This document shows, one piece after another, positions 24,791 to 33,385 of a DNA stretch of 64,000 bases. A program made the translations under genes and the position numbers. The stretch spans positions 1,232,702 through 1,296,701 of the forward strand of contig CAWKLQ010000004.1 of assembly GCA_963850525.1 (NCBI GenBank), read 5' to 3'. Every line of letters begins with the position of its first letter. Position 1 is the stretch's first letter. This stretch comes from JAEMQF01 sp963850525. GTDB taxonomy: Bacteria > Pseudomonadota > Gammaproteobacteria > Burkholderiales > Burkholderiaceae_C. The notes below the pieces were generated by a model that had not been told where the DNA came from, made no database searches, and saw nothing but the letters and a program-made list of their open reading frames with translations.

Positions 24791-25954
24791 TCACTTGTTC
24801 TCCTTGGCGTATTGAACCGCGATCCGGCCGATCCGCTCGCGCGCGACGATGAGTTTCATCACCTGCGCCGTGCCGTCGCCGATTTCCAGGCCCATCACGT
24901 CGCGCAGGCGCTGCTGGTGCGGCAGGTCCTTGCTCCAGCCGTAGTGGCCGAAGGTGAGCAGGCATTGGTGGATCGCGTCGAACGCGGTTTTCGGTGCCAT
25001 CCATTTCACCATCGCCGCCTCGGCGGTGTGCGGCCGGCCGGCGTCGCGCAGCGCGAGCGCGTGATAGCAGAGCTCGCGGCACGCGGCGATCAGCGTTTCG
25101 AATTCGACGAGCGGAAACGTCACGCCCTGGAACTGCGCGATCGGCACGCCGAAGGCCTCGCGCTCTTTCGTGTACGCCCACGCTTCGTCGAGCGACGCCT
25201 GCGCCGCGCCCAGGCACTGCAGCGCGATCAGGATGCGGCTGAAGTCGAAGCCTTGCATCACCTGCGTGAAGCCCTTGCCCTCGTCGCCCAGGCGGTGATC
25301 CGCAGGGATTCGCACGTCGTCGAAGAACACCGAGCCGCGCCCGACGATTGCGCTCCCTACATCGTCGAAACGTGTGCGCCGGATGCCGGGAAGGTCCAGC
25401 GGCACGAGGAACGCCGACACGCCGCGTGCGCCCTCATCGGCTTTGCCGGTGCGCGCGAACAGCACCATCGCATCGGCTTGCGTCGCGCACGAGATCGACG
25501 TTTTTTCGCCGTTCAGGATGTAGCTGTTGCCGTCGCGGCGCGCCTTCAGCGTCAGGTTGGCCGCGTCCGACCCGACGCTCGGCTCGGTGAGGCCCAGCGC
25601 CATGATGCTTTCGCCCGCGACGATTCGCGTGTTCCAGTGGCGCGCGAGCTCGGGATTGGCGTTGCGGTGCACGATCGTGCCCATCAGCGAGCCGAGCAAC
25701 TGCACGTAGCTGACGTTGAAGTCGCCGTAGGCGATGGCCTCGACGATCAGGCCCGATGTCACGCCGCTTGCGCCCAGGCCGCCATAGGCTTCGGGCAGGT
25801 CCACGCCGATCAGGCCGAGCCCACCCATCTGCTTCAGCAGGGCGCTGTCTATCTGGCTGGCGGCCTCGCGCTTCTGGTAGTCGGGCGCGAGCCGCTCGCG
25901 CGCAAACCGGCGCGCCACGTCGCGCAGCGCCGTCTGGTCGTCGTCCAACAACAT
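24791..25954 (-). CDS. Acyl-CoA dehydrogenase (possibly alicyclic acyl-CoA type)
   Basis: Acyl-CoA dehydrogenase of 387 residues: LLDDDQTALRDVARRFARER, MALGLTEPSVGSDAANLTLK (FAD motif), SCATQADAMVLFART, and in the C-terminal domain LTFGHYGWSKDLPHQQRLRD with GLEIGDGTAQVMKLIVARE. The pattern resembles cyclohexanecarboxyl-CoA and related dehydrogenases, but I would not rely on that. The ATG at 25954 has GGAGG 10 bp upstream; the TTG at 25963 is too near that site. It is the first gene of the minus-strand run and is divergent from tetR, with operator site 3 between. Confidence 0.9.
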   Translation of the reverse strand: MLLDDDQTALRDVARRFARERLAPDYQKREAASQIDSALLKQMGGLGLIGVDLPEAYGGLGASGVTSGLIVEAIAYGDFNVSYVQLLGSLMGTIVHRNANPELARHWNTRIVAGESIMALGLTEPSVGSDAANLTLKARRDGNSYILNGEKTSISCATQADAMVLFARTGKADEGARGVSAFLVPLDLPGIRRTRFDDVGSAIVGRGSVFFDDVRIPADHRLGDEGKGFTQVMQGFDFSRILIALQCLGAAQASLDEAWAYTKEREAFGVPIAQFQGVTFPLVEFETLIAACRELCYHALALRDAGRPHTAEAAMVKWMAPKTAFDAIHQCLLTFGHYGWSKDLPHQQRLRDVMGLEIGDGTAQVMKLIVARERIGRIAVQYAKENK

Positions 25955-26008
25955 GGGCCCCAAGCCTCCAGCGTGCCCGCAAGCGGCGGTTCGGATTTAC
26001 TATAGCAG

Positions 26009-26022
26009 CGAACATACGTTAG
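26009..26022 (+). promoter_or_regulatory. Putative TetR operator, site 3 (CGAAC-ATAC-GTTAG)
   Basis: Located in the divergent region between the minus-strand acyl-CoA dehydrogenase operon and tetR, 55 bp from the former start and 85 bp from the latter. A TetR-family gene beside its own operator is the usual arrangement, so this site best links the motif to the regulator. A -10-like TACTATAG precedes it. Confidence 0.65.
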
Positions 26023-26054
26023 TTAGATAGGATGGGCGCGTGACGCCACGCTGA

Positions 26055-26086
26055 CGCCCGCCCGCCCGCCCGCCCGCCCCGCCCGC
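26055..26086. repeat. CGCC/CCCG tetranucleotide run
   Basis: About seven tandem CCCG units in the leader of tetR, ending 20 bp before the ATG. Slippage here could change the distance between promoter and start codon. Confidence 0.7.
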
Positions 26087-26106
26087 TCGCACGAACCGAC
26101 CCGCCC

Positions 26107-26730
26107 ATGGCCACCAAGACTCGCGAGAAACCCGCTCCCGCCGAAATCGATACCGCAACGCGCGAGCGGATCCTGCTCGAGGCGGCGCGCCTGTTCCGCC
26201 ACCACGGCTACTCGGCGACGACGTTGCGCGAAGTCGCCGACGCCGCGGGCATCAAGGCCGGCAGCATTTATTACCACTTCGATTCGAAGGAGCAAATCCT
26301 CGGCGAGGTGATGGACAAGGGCATCCACGTCGTTGCCGCCGCCGTTCGCGAACGAGTCGACGTGCTGCCCAAAGCAGCGACGGCGCGGCAGCGCATCGCC
26401 GCGGCGATCGAGGGGCATTTGTGGGGGCTGCTGCACCACGGCGACTTCACCTCCGCCAACATCCGCATCTACGGGCAGATTCCCACCGCGGCGAAGAACC
26501 GGCACCGGCTCGTGCGCCGCGCCTACGCCGACACCTGGGACCGCTTGCTCGACGACGCGATGCAGCGCGGCGAACTGCGCGCCGACAGCAGCACGGCGGT
26601 GGTGCGGCTGTTCGTGATCGGCGCGCTCAACTGGACGGTCGAGTGGTACAACCCGCAGAAGGGTTCGTTCCAGGACTTTGTGAAGCAGATCACCGCGATC
26701 GTGTTCGAGGGGATTCTGACCCGCAAGTAG
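26107..26730 (+). CDS. TetR-family transcriptional regulator
   Basis: Repressor of the TetR family, 207 residues. The N-terminal helix-turn-helix is clear: RERILLEAARLFRHHGYSAT then TLREVADAAGIKAGSIYYHF with DSKEQIL (about 18-68). The C-terminal ligand domain (about 80-205) contains HLWGLLHHGDFTSANIRIYG and LFVIGALNWTVEWYNP, a pattern of the regulators that sense acyl-CoA esters in lipid and steroid catabolism. It lies between a catabolic operon on the minus strand and the ABC importer genes on the plus strand. I infer that it binds the four CNAAC-N4-GTTAG sites and is released by a CoA thioester of the substrate. Confidence 0.9.
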   Translation: MATKTREKPAPAEIDTATRERILLEAARLFRHHGYSATTLREVADAAGIKAGSIYYHFDSKEQILGEVMDKGIHVVAAAVRERVDVLPKAATARQRIAAAIEGHLWGLLHHGDFTSANIRIYGQIPTAAKNRHRLVRRAYADTWDRLLDDAMQRGELRADSSTAVVRLFVIGALNWTVEWYNPQKGSFQDFVKQITAIVFEGILTRK

Positions 26731-26776
26731 CCTCGGTGAGGCATCGCAAACACGCCTCGCGAACCTGTCGCGGGCG

Positions 26777-26844
26777 CACTGGATCCCGGCGTTCGCCGGG
26801 ATGACCCCAATTCCAGTCATCCCGGCGAACGCCGGGATCCAGTG
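26777..26844. repeat. REP-like inverted pair
   Basis: CACTGGATCCCGGCG...CGCCGGGATGAC and its mirror copy across an 11-bp spacer, in the gap between tetR and the ABC transporter unit. Could act as a transcription end for tetR. Confidence 0.85.
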
Positions 26845-26930
26845 CAAGCCGAGGGAATCCTCGCTCTCCAATCACACCTTGCGCACCGTAGCATGCAGCG
26901 TTCCCGCGGGAACGCCGCGCACCCAGCAAC

Positions 26931-26944
26931 CGAACACTTGTTAG
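26931..26944 (+). promoter_or_regulatory. Putative TetR operator, site 4 (CGAAC-ACTT-GTTAG)
   Basis: Ends 4 bp before the GTG start of the ABC transporter ATPase gene, a position at which bound repressor would block initiation. It is the least symmetrical of the four copies. Confidence 0.55.
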
Positions 26945-26948
26945 AAAC

Positions 26949-27752
26949 GTGAACCCGCCCACGCCCCACGCCAACCCGCCTGTGCTCGAATGCCGCGCGC
27001 TGGAGCGCCGCTTCGGCGGGCTGGTTGCCGTGAGCGGCGTGAACTTGCGCATCGAGCGCGGCGAGATCTTCGGCCTCGTCGGCCCCAACGGCAGCGGCAA
27101 GACGACGCTGGTGAACGCCATCACGGGTTTCTATCCGCCGCAAAAGGGCACGATCCATCTGGAAGGGGCCGACATCACCGGCATGGCGCCGCACAAGGTG
27201 GCACGCCGCCACGTCGCGCGCACATTCCAGAACCTGGCGCTGTTCAACGGCATGAGCGTGCTCGACAACATCCTGCTCGGGCGCCACGTGCACCTGAACC
27301 CGGGGGTGTTGAAGACAGCGCTTTACTGGTGGCTGAGCCAGCCCGAAGAGGTGGCGCACCGCCTCGTGGTGGAAGAAACCATCGAATTCCTGCAATTGCA
27401 GGGCGTTCGCGACGACCCGGTCGAGACGCTGCCCATCGGCTTGAAGAAGCGCGTCGAACTCGCTCGCGCACTCGTCGCCGAGCCCTCCTTCCTGATCCTG
27501 GACGAGCCGATGGCCGGAATGAACCAGGAGGAAAAGGAATACATGGCGCGCTTCGTGCTCGACGCGCGCGACGAACGCGGCATCACGGTCCTGCTGATCG
27601 AGCACCACATGGACGTGGTGCTGGGCATCTGCGACCGCATCATGGCGCTGAGTTACGGCGAGGTCATCGCCACGGGAACGCCGCGCGAGGTGGTCGACAA
27701 CCCACGCGTGATCGAGGCCTATCTCGGCAAGGCGAGTCAACGTGCAGCGTGA
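26949..27752 (+). CDS. ABC transporter ATPase, branched-chain amino acid type (LivG-like)
   Basis: Cytoplasmic ATPase of a HAAT-family importer, 267 residues. Walker A GPNGSGKTTL (about 41-50), Q-loop ARTFQNLALF, signature LPIGLKKRVELARAL (a variant of LSxGQ seen in importers for aromatic or acyl substrates), Walker B FLILDEPMAGMN and the switch His in LLIEHHMDVV. Starts with GTG at 26949, right after operator site 4. It overlaps the acyl-CoA ligase gene by 11 bp, so import and activation are made together. The permeases and binding protein follow at 30-34 kb. Confidence 0.92.
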   Translation: MNPPTPHANPPVLECRALERRFGGLVAVSGVNLRIERGEIFGLVGPNGSGKTTLVNAITGFYPPQKGTIHLEGADITGMAPHKVARRHVARTFQNLALFNGMSVLDNILLGRHVHLNPGVLKTALYWWLSQPEEVAHRLVVEETIEFLQLQGVRDDPVETLPIGLKKRVELARALVAEPSFLILDEPMAGMNQEEKEYMARFVLDARDERGITVLLIEHHMDVVLGICDRIMALSYGEVIATGTPREVVDNPRVIEAYLGKASQRAA

Positions 27753-29700
27753 AGATTCGGTGCAGGCCGCAGCCCGTGCGGCACCGCCCAGCGCCACCCA
27801 GTGGGACCTGGACCCGCAGACGACGCTGCCGCGCCTGCTCGCCCAGCACGCCCGCAGCCACCCGCAGCGCGTGGCGTTTCGCGAAAAGGCGCTGGGCATC
27901 TGGCAGGAATTCACCTGGGCGCAGGTGCTCGACGAAGTGCTCGCCGTGGCGGCCGGGCTCGAGCAACTCGGCTTCGCTGCGGGCGACGCGATGCTCGTCC
28001 TGGGCGACAACCGTGTGCGCCTGTACCTGGGCATGCTCGCCGCAGGCGCGCTGCGCGGCCACGCGATGCCCGTCTATCCCGACGCCAACCCCGACGAAGT
28101 ACAGCACTTTGCCGCCGAGGTGAGGGCGCGTTTTGCGCTGGCCGAAGACCAGGAGCAAGTCGACAAACTTCTGGAGCTGCGCGAAAAAGCGCCGACGCTG
28201 CGCCACATCGTGTTCGACGACCCGCGCGGCCTGGCGCACTACAAGGCCGACGGGCTGGTGGCGTGGGAAACACTTCGCGAAGCAGGCGCCGAGCAGTTGC
28301 GCCGCAACCCCGCCCTGCGCGAAGCGCTGATAACGCGCGCGTTGCCCGAAGACCCTGCCGTGTTCGTGCACTCGTCAGGCACGACCGGCAAACCCAAGGG
28401 CGTGGTGCTGGCGCACCGCAACGTGCTCGCCGGCGTGCGCAATGCATTTCACGGCAAGGTGTTCGGCTGGGAGGAAGACATCCTCGCGTATCTGCCGATG
28501 GCGTGGATCGGCGACTTCGCGGTCTCGATGGGCGCCGGAATCGCGCTGCACTTCACGATCAACATCCCCGAGCGCCAGGAGACGGTGCTGCGCAACCTGC
28601 GCGAAATCGCGCCGACGTTGTACCTCGCCGCGCCGCGCAGCTGGGACAACCTGCTCACCTCGATCCGCGTTCGCATGGAAGACTCGACGCCGCTGAAGCG
28701 CCGCATCTTCGATCACTTCATCGACGTTGGCGTCGCGGTGGAGAGGCTCAAGCTGGAGGGCAAGGTGCCTTCCGCAAGGCAGCGCCTGCAGTGCCGGCTC
28801 GGCGAGATCCTGGTCTACGGCCCGCTGAAAGACCAGTTCGGCCTGAACCGCATGCGCACCGCGCTCACCGGCGGCGAGGCGATGGGCGAAGACACCTTTC
28901 TGTTCTACCGCGCCCTGGGAATCAACTTGCGCCAGCTCTACGGCCAGACCGAAAGCAGCGCGTTCAACGCGGCGCACGCTGCCGACGAAGTGCGCCTGCA
29001 CTCGGTGGGCCGGCCGCTGCCGGGCGTGGACGCAAAGATTGCCGACGACGGCGAGATCCTGCTGCGCTCGCAAAGCGTGTTCAGCGGCTACTTCCAGAAC
29101 GATGAGGCCAGCCACAAGACCCTGGTCGACGGCTGGCTGCACACCGGTGACGCCGGCTACCTCGAGCCGAACGGGCATCTCGTCGTGCTCGGGCGCGTCG
29201 CCGAGGTCGTGCACACCGCCAAGGGCGAACGTTTCATTCCGAACTACATCGAAAACCGCCTCAAGTTCAGCCCGCACATCAAGGACGTCGCGGTGCTGGG
29301 CACGCAGCGCGACCACCTCACCGCGATGGTGTGCATCGACCTCGATTCGGTAGGCCACTGGGCCGAGGTGCGCGGCATCGCCTACATCTCGTACGCCGAC
29401 CTGTCGCAAAAGTCCGAAGTCAACGACCTCGTCGCGGTAGCGATCCGGCGGATCAACGAAGCGCTGCCCGAGGGCCTGCGCATCCGCCGCTTCGTCAACC
29501 TGCACAAGGAGTTCGACCCCGACGACGGCGAAGTCACGCGCACCCGCAAGCTGCGGCGCAACGTGATCGAGGAGCGCTATGCCACTGTGATCGAGGCGCT
29601 CTACTCGTCCGCGAAGTCGGTCGTGATGAAGGCGCAGATCACTTACGACTCGGGCGACACCGGCGTGATCGAGCGTGACTTGGCGCTGAGGGATGTCTAA
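27742..29700 (+). CDS. Long-chain-type acyl-CoA synthetase (AMP-forming)
   Basis: ANL ligase of 652 residues, of the long form that often accompanies HAAT importers. VFVHSSGTTGKPKGVVLAHR (about 208-227) is the AMP-binding motif; LYGQTESSAFNAAH (about 397) replaces the YGxTE motif; WLHTGDAGYLEPNGHLVVLG (about 465) has the ribose-binding Asp; TRTRKLRRNVIEERY near 605 is the C-terminal region where the catalytic Lys sits in long-chain enzymes. GTG start at 27742 inside the ATPase gene. It would convert the imported acid to its CoA ester on entry. Confidence 0.92.
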   Translation: MQREDSVQAAARAAPPSATQWDLDPQTTLPRLLAQHARSHPQRVAFREKALGIWQEFTWAQVLDEVLAVAAGLEQLGFAAGDAMLVLGDNRVRLYLGMLAAGALRGHAMPVYPDANPDEVQHFAAEVRARFALAEDQEQVDKLLELREKAPTLRHIVFDDPRGLAHYKADGLVAWETLREAGAEQLRRNPALREALITRALPEDPAVFVHSSGTTGKPKGVVLAHRNVLAGVRNAFHGKVFGWEEDILAYLPMAWIGDFAVSMGAGIALHFTINIPERQETVLRNLREIAPTLYLAAPRSWDNLLTSIRVRMEDSTPLKRRIFDHFIDVGVAVERLKLEGKVPSARQRLQCRLGEILVYGPLKDQFGLNRMRTALTGGEAMGEDTFLFYRALGINLRQLYGQTESSAFNAAHAADEVRLHSVGRPLPGVDAKIADDGEILLRSQSVFSGYFQNDEASHKTLVDGWLHTGDAGYLEPNGHLVVLGRVAEVVHTAKGERFIPNYIENRLKFSPHIKDVAVLGTQRDHLTAMVCIDLDSVGHWAEVRGIAYISYADLSQKSEVNDLVAVAIRRINEALPEGLRIRRFVNLHKEFDPDDGEVTRTRKLRRNVIEERYATVIEALYSSAKSVVMKAQITYDSGDTGVIERDLALRDV

Positions 29701-29737
29701 CATGAAGCGCGTGGGATGGCGTCATGAGCCTGGGTCG

Positions 29738-30004
29738 GCTTTCGGCCCATTGCTGTCGTTTGATGTGGCCTCGTGGACTGCTCAACAACCCCCGTCATCC
29801 CGGCGAAAGCCGGGATCCACCGGATGCACGCAATGAACGCTTCCCTGGACGCGCGACTTCCACGGGTGGATCCCGGCTTTCGCCGGGATGACGAATATCT
29901 TGTGTCGTGCCATTCGCATTGCACGTTGTCATGCTGGGCTTTGTGCAGTGGCGGGCTGGGCGCACGCAAAGCGGACATCCAAACGGCAGCAACGGGCCGA
30001 AAGC
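29738..30004. mobile_element. Hairpin MITE-like element, family B, copy 1
   Basis: 267 bp bounded by inverted ends GCTTTCGGCCCATTGCTG and CAGCAACGGGCCGAAAGC, the same ends as family A but with another interior: TTTGATGTGGCCTC near the left end pairs loosely with GCGGACATCCAAACG near the right, and a REP pair fills the centre. A second copy lies at 36670-36961. It fills most of the 373-bp gap between the ligase and the permease genes. Confidence 0.75.
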
Positions 30005-30073
30005 AGAGACTTCCAGGTGCATCGGCGCACGCTGTCATTCAGGCGCAGTGCGCCGCGGCGCAGGGGCACTGAC

Positions 30074-30961
30074 ATGGACTGGTCGCTGTTCCTCGAACTC
30101 GCCGCCAACGGAGCGTTGTCGGGGCTGATGTATTCGATCGTCGCGTTGGGGATCGTGCTGATCTACAAGTCTTCTTCGGTGCCCAATCTCGCGCAAGGGG
30201 CGCTCGCGATGCTCGGTGCCTACGTTGCGTTGGCCGTGTTCGACTTGCTGAAAACGCCGATGTGGCTGACGATTCCCATCGCGATGCTCGTCATGTTCGG
30301 CATCGGCATGGGGGTGGAGCGCGTCGCGCTGCGCCGGCTGGCGGGCCGGCCGCTCGTGATGATTTTGATGATGACGCTCGCGCTCGACATCTTCGTTCGC
30401 GCCGCGGCCTTGTCGGTGTGGGGTGCGACGAACCGTGTGCTGCCGCTGGGCATCTCCTCCGACCCGCTGTTCATCGGCGACGTGCTGATCAACCGCTCCT
30501 ACCTTGCCGGTGGCGTGGTCGCGTTGCTGCTGTTCGGCGTGCTCGTGCTGTTCTTTCGCACGCGCGCCGGCATCGTGCTGCGCGCGATTTCGGACGACTA
30601 CACCGCGTCGTGGTCGGTGGGTATTTCGGTCGAGCGCGGCGTGGCGCTGTCGTGGGCCATGGCTTCAGCCGTGGCCACACTTGCCGGTGTGTTGTGGGCG
30701 TCGATCCAGGGCGTGGATCAGTCGCTCTCGCAACTGCTGCTGATGGGTGTGGCGGTGGCCGTGCTCGGAGGCCTCGACAGCATCGGCGGCGCGATTCTGG
30801 CCGGCGTGTTGCTCGGCGCGTTCCAGGGTGTCGCCTCGGGCTATCTCGATAGGCTGGTGGGCGGCGGCAGCCGCGAGCTGGTCATTGCCGCGACGCTCGT
30901 GCTGACGATTCTGATCCGCCCGCATGGCCTGTTCGGCCGCGAAGACATCGAAAGAATTTGA
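30074..30961 (+). CDS. ABC transporter permease, LivH type
   Basis: Inner-membrane permease of 295 residues with about eight hydrophobic segments, starting MDWSLFLELAANGALSGLMY. The family hallmarks are the long first loop (IVLIYKSSSVPNLAQGALAM), RAISDDYTASWSVGI in the cytoplasmic coupling region, and GLDSIGGAILAGVLLGAFQG. ATG at 30074 is preceded by AGGGGC 7 bp upstream. Its stop abuts the start of the second permease gene (30962), so both are translated together. A family B element lies 70 bp upstream and separates it from the ATPase-ligase pair, so the element may carry or break a promoter. Confidence 0.92.
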   Translation: MDWSLFLELAANGALSGLMYSIVALGIVLIYKSSSVPNLAQGALAMLGAYVALAVFDLLKTPMWLTIPIAMLVMFGIGMGVERVALRRLAGRPLVMILMMTLALDIFVRAAALSVWGATNRVLPLGISSDPLFIGDVLINRSYLAGGVVALLLFGVLVLFFRTRAGIVLRAISDDYTASWSVGISVERGVALSWAMASAVATLAGVLWASIQGVDQSLSQLLLMGVAVAVLGGLDSIGGAILAGVLLGAFQGVASGYLDRLVGGGSRELVIAATLVLTILIRPHGLFGREDIERI

Positions 30962-32035
30962 ATGTTCTACCGCCAGGCCGGCATCCACCACACCACCTAC
31001 CGTGGCGACAGGCAGCTGTTCCCGGTGCCGTTCGATCGCTACCTGATAGTCGTGCTGCTTGTGGTCGGCCTTGCCGCACCGTACCTGCTGAGTCCACTCT
31101 ACCTGAAGAGCTACCTGCTGCCGTGGCTGATCTGGACTGCCGCGGCGCTCGGCCTGAACCTCATCCTCGGCTGGGCCGGTCAGTTCCACTTCGGCTACGC
31201 GGCGGTGATGGGCATCGGTGCCTACACCGCGGTGCACGCAGTGAAGAACGGCATTCCCTTCGAGATCGGCATCATTCTTGCGGGCGCCGTCGCCACGCTG
31301 ATCGGCAGCGCCTTTGCGATCACGGCGCTGCGCGTGCGCGGCCTGTACCTCGCCCTCTCGACGCTCGCGCTGCAGTTCGTCATGGACTGGGTCATCAACA
31401 AAGTGCCTGCGGTGAGCGGCGGAACGCAGTCGACGATCCAGGCGCCGACGATGCGGCTGCTCGGCCAACAAGTCACTTCGGACGCCGGCCAGTACTACGT
31501 GGTGCTCGTCTGGTGCGTGCTCGTCACGCTGTTCATGCTGAACCTGCGCCGCACCGGCCTCGGCCGTGCGCTTGTGGCGGTGCGCGAAAAGGACTTTGCG
31601 GCCGCGGTGATCGGCGTGAACAGCTTCTACTACAAGCTCATCGCGTTTGCGATGTCGTCGTTCATCGCCGGCATCAGCGGTGCGATTCTGATCTTCACGT
31701 TCTACGGTGCCGTCACCCCCGAGCAGTTCGCCGTGAACGTATCGATCCAGACGCTCGCGATGGTGATCGTCGGCGGCCTGGGCAGCGTGATCGGCTGCTA
31801 TTTCGGTGTGGCTTTCATCCTGCTGCTGCCCGGCGTCGTCGCGAACCTGATTTTTGCGCTGGCCAAGGCGATGCAGTGGAACATCGGGATCGAACTGCTG
31901 GCGCACATCCCCAGCTTGCTGTACGGTGTGCTCATCATCGGCTTCCTGCTGTTCGAGCCGCTGGGGCTGGCGAAGATCTACAGCAACCTGCGCAACTACC
32001 TTATCTTCTGGCCCTTCGGTTATGCGCGCAAGTAG
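30962..32035 (+). CDS. ABC transporter permease, LivM type
   Basis: Second membrane subunit, 357 residues, with about ten membrane segments after a 25-residue cytoplasmic start (MFYRQAGIHHTTYRGDRQLF). Family features: NLILGWAGQFHFGYAAVMGI (about 63-82), RVRGLYLALSTLALQFVMDW, and the coupling helix region LVAVREKDFAAAVIGVNSFY followed by GGLGSVIGCYFGVAF. It directly follows the LivH-type gene without a gap and precedes the binding-protein gene by 61 bp. Confidence 0.92.
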   Translation: MFYRQAGIHHTTYRGDRQLFPVPFDRYLIVVLLVVGLAAPYLLSPLYLKSYLLPWLIWTAAALGLNLILGWAGQFHFGYAAVMGIGAYTAVHAVKNGIPFEIGIILAGAVATLIGSAFAITALRVRGLYLALSTLALQFVMDWVINKVPAVSGGTQSTIQAPTMRLLGQQVTSDAGQYYVVLVWCVLVTLFMLNLRRTGLGRALVAVREKDFAAAVIGVNSFYYKLIAFAMSSFIAGISGAILIFTFYGAVTPEQFAVNVSIQTLAMVIVGGLGSVIGCYFGVAFILLLPGVVANLIFALAKAMQWNIGIELLAHIPSLLYGVLIIGFLLFEPLGLAKIYSNLRNYLIFWPFGYARK

Positions 32036-32096
32036 CCGCGTCACCTGTTGGTATTCCGTTCCCGTGCCCTTACCCAGTTTTAAAGGAGACTCATCC

Positions 32097-33341
32097 ATGT
32101 TCCGACGCTTCAAAACCATGCTGGGAGCCGCGACGCTGCTGCTCTCTGCGCAACCGGCGCTCTCGGCCGAGCCGATCACGTTCGCCTTGTGTTACGACCT
32201 GACCAAGGCCTACACCTTCATCACGCCGCAGATCGCGCAGGCCGCCAAAGACTACGCGGCGGTGCTGAACCTGAAGGGCGGCATCGAGGGCAGCCCGATC
32301 GAGATCCTCGTGCAAGACCACGGCAACGAGCCGCAGCGCGGCATCGAGTGCTATGAGCGCGTCAAGAACAAGGCGGTGACGATCGACTTCCTGTCCACGC
32401 CGGTGTCGCGCGCCGTGCTGCCGCGCGCCATGAAAGACGGCGAGATCATGATCCAGGCGCTCGTCGGCCGCGGCGACGCGGTAGACGGCGAGGTCTTCAA
32501 GTGGGTGTTTCCGCTCGGCCCCACCTACTGGGGCCAGGCCGCGAACATCGTCAGCTACGTGAAGAAGCAGGCCGGAGGCAGCCTGAAGGGCAAGAAGATC
32601 GCCTTCCTCTACATCGACTACCCGTTCGGCCAGGAGCCGATTCCGCTGCTGAAGGAACTCGAGAAGCGCGAAGGCTTCGAGCTGCAACTGTTCCCCTACC
32701 CGCTGCCGGGAAGCGACCAGTCTTCGGCGTGGTCGCAGATTCGGCGCTTTCAACCCGACACCATCATCCACTGGGCGTTCTCCGCCATGCACGTCGTGGC
32801 GAGCAAGGAAGCCAAGCGCAACGGCGTGTCGCTCGACAAGGTGATCTCGGTGAACTGGTTCAACGACGTGGACCTGAACAACATCGGCGCGGCCGAAGCG
32901 AAAGGCATCCGCAAGTCGGCGGTCGTCGTGAGCGGCCAGGAGCACCCGCTGCTCAAGGAAATCGTCAAGGAGCTGTACGACAAAGGCAAGGGCAACGGCG
33001 ACCGCAAGTTCCTCGCCGACACCTACTACAACACGGGCCTGGCGATTTACGCGCCGATCTTCGAAGCGGCGCGCCTGGCGCTGAAGAGCGAAGGCGCGCC
33101 GCTCACTGCGGCGAAGATGCGCAAGGGCCTGGAGCAGATTCGCAACTTCGACGCGAACGGCCTGATCCCGGCGCTCAACGTCACCGGCAAAGACCATGGC
33201 GGCGGCGGCAAGACGCGCATCGAGATGTGGGACGGCGCCAAGTGGGTTGCGCAGACGGACTGGTTCTCCGACTACAACGACCTCGTGTGGAGCACCGTGA
33301 AGCAGCACTCGGGTGAGTTTGCCAAGGCGGCGGGGCAGTAG
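32097..33341 (+). CDS. Periplasmic substrate-binding protein of the ABC importer
   Basis: Type I periplasmic binding protein, 414 residues. The N-terminus is a Sec signal peptide (FKTMLGAATLLLSAQPALSA, cleavage after ALSA). The mature start ITFALCYDLTKAYTFITPQI and PIEILVQDHGNEPQRGIECY match binding proteins of HAAT importers that take up aromatic or other organic acids rather than amino acids. AAGGAG lies 9 bp before the ATG. It sits between the permease and the second ATPase gene. The ligand is unknown; the neighbouring ligases and dehydrogenases suggest a carboxylate. Confidence 0.9.
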   Translation: MFRRFKTMLGAATLLLSAQPALSAEPITFALCYDLTKAYTFITPQIAQAAKDYAAVLNLKGGIEGSPIEILVQDHGNEPQRGIECYERVKNKAVTIDFLSTPVSRAVLPRAMKDGEIMIQALVGRGDAVDGEVFKWVFPLGPTYWGQAANIVSYVKKQAGGSLKGKKIAFLYIDYPFGQEPIPLLKELEKREGFELQLFPYPLPGSDQSSAWSQIRRFQPDTIIHWAFSAMHVVASKEAKRNGVSLDKVISVNWFNDVDLNNIGAAEAKGIRKSAVVVSGQEHPLLKEIVKELYDKGKGNGDRKFLADTYYNTGLAIYAPIFEAARLALKSEGAPLTAAKMRKGLEQIRNFDANGLIPALNVTGKDHGGGGKTRIEMWDGAKWVAQTDWFSDYNDLVWSTVKQHSGEFAKAAGQ

Positions 33342-33385
33342 CGCCTGATTCGCTGCGCCGCGTTCGCCACCTCGGGACACCGACC

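Noticed and set aside
24341..26005. A 554-codon open frame on the plus strand
   Set aside because: It is antisense to the enoyl-CoA hydratase and acyl-CoA dehydrogenase genes, which have full family motifs.
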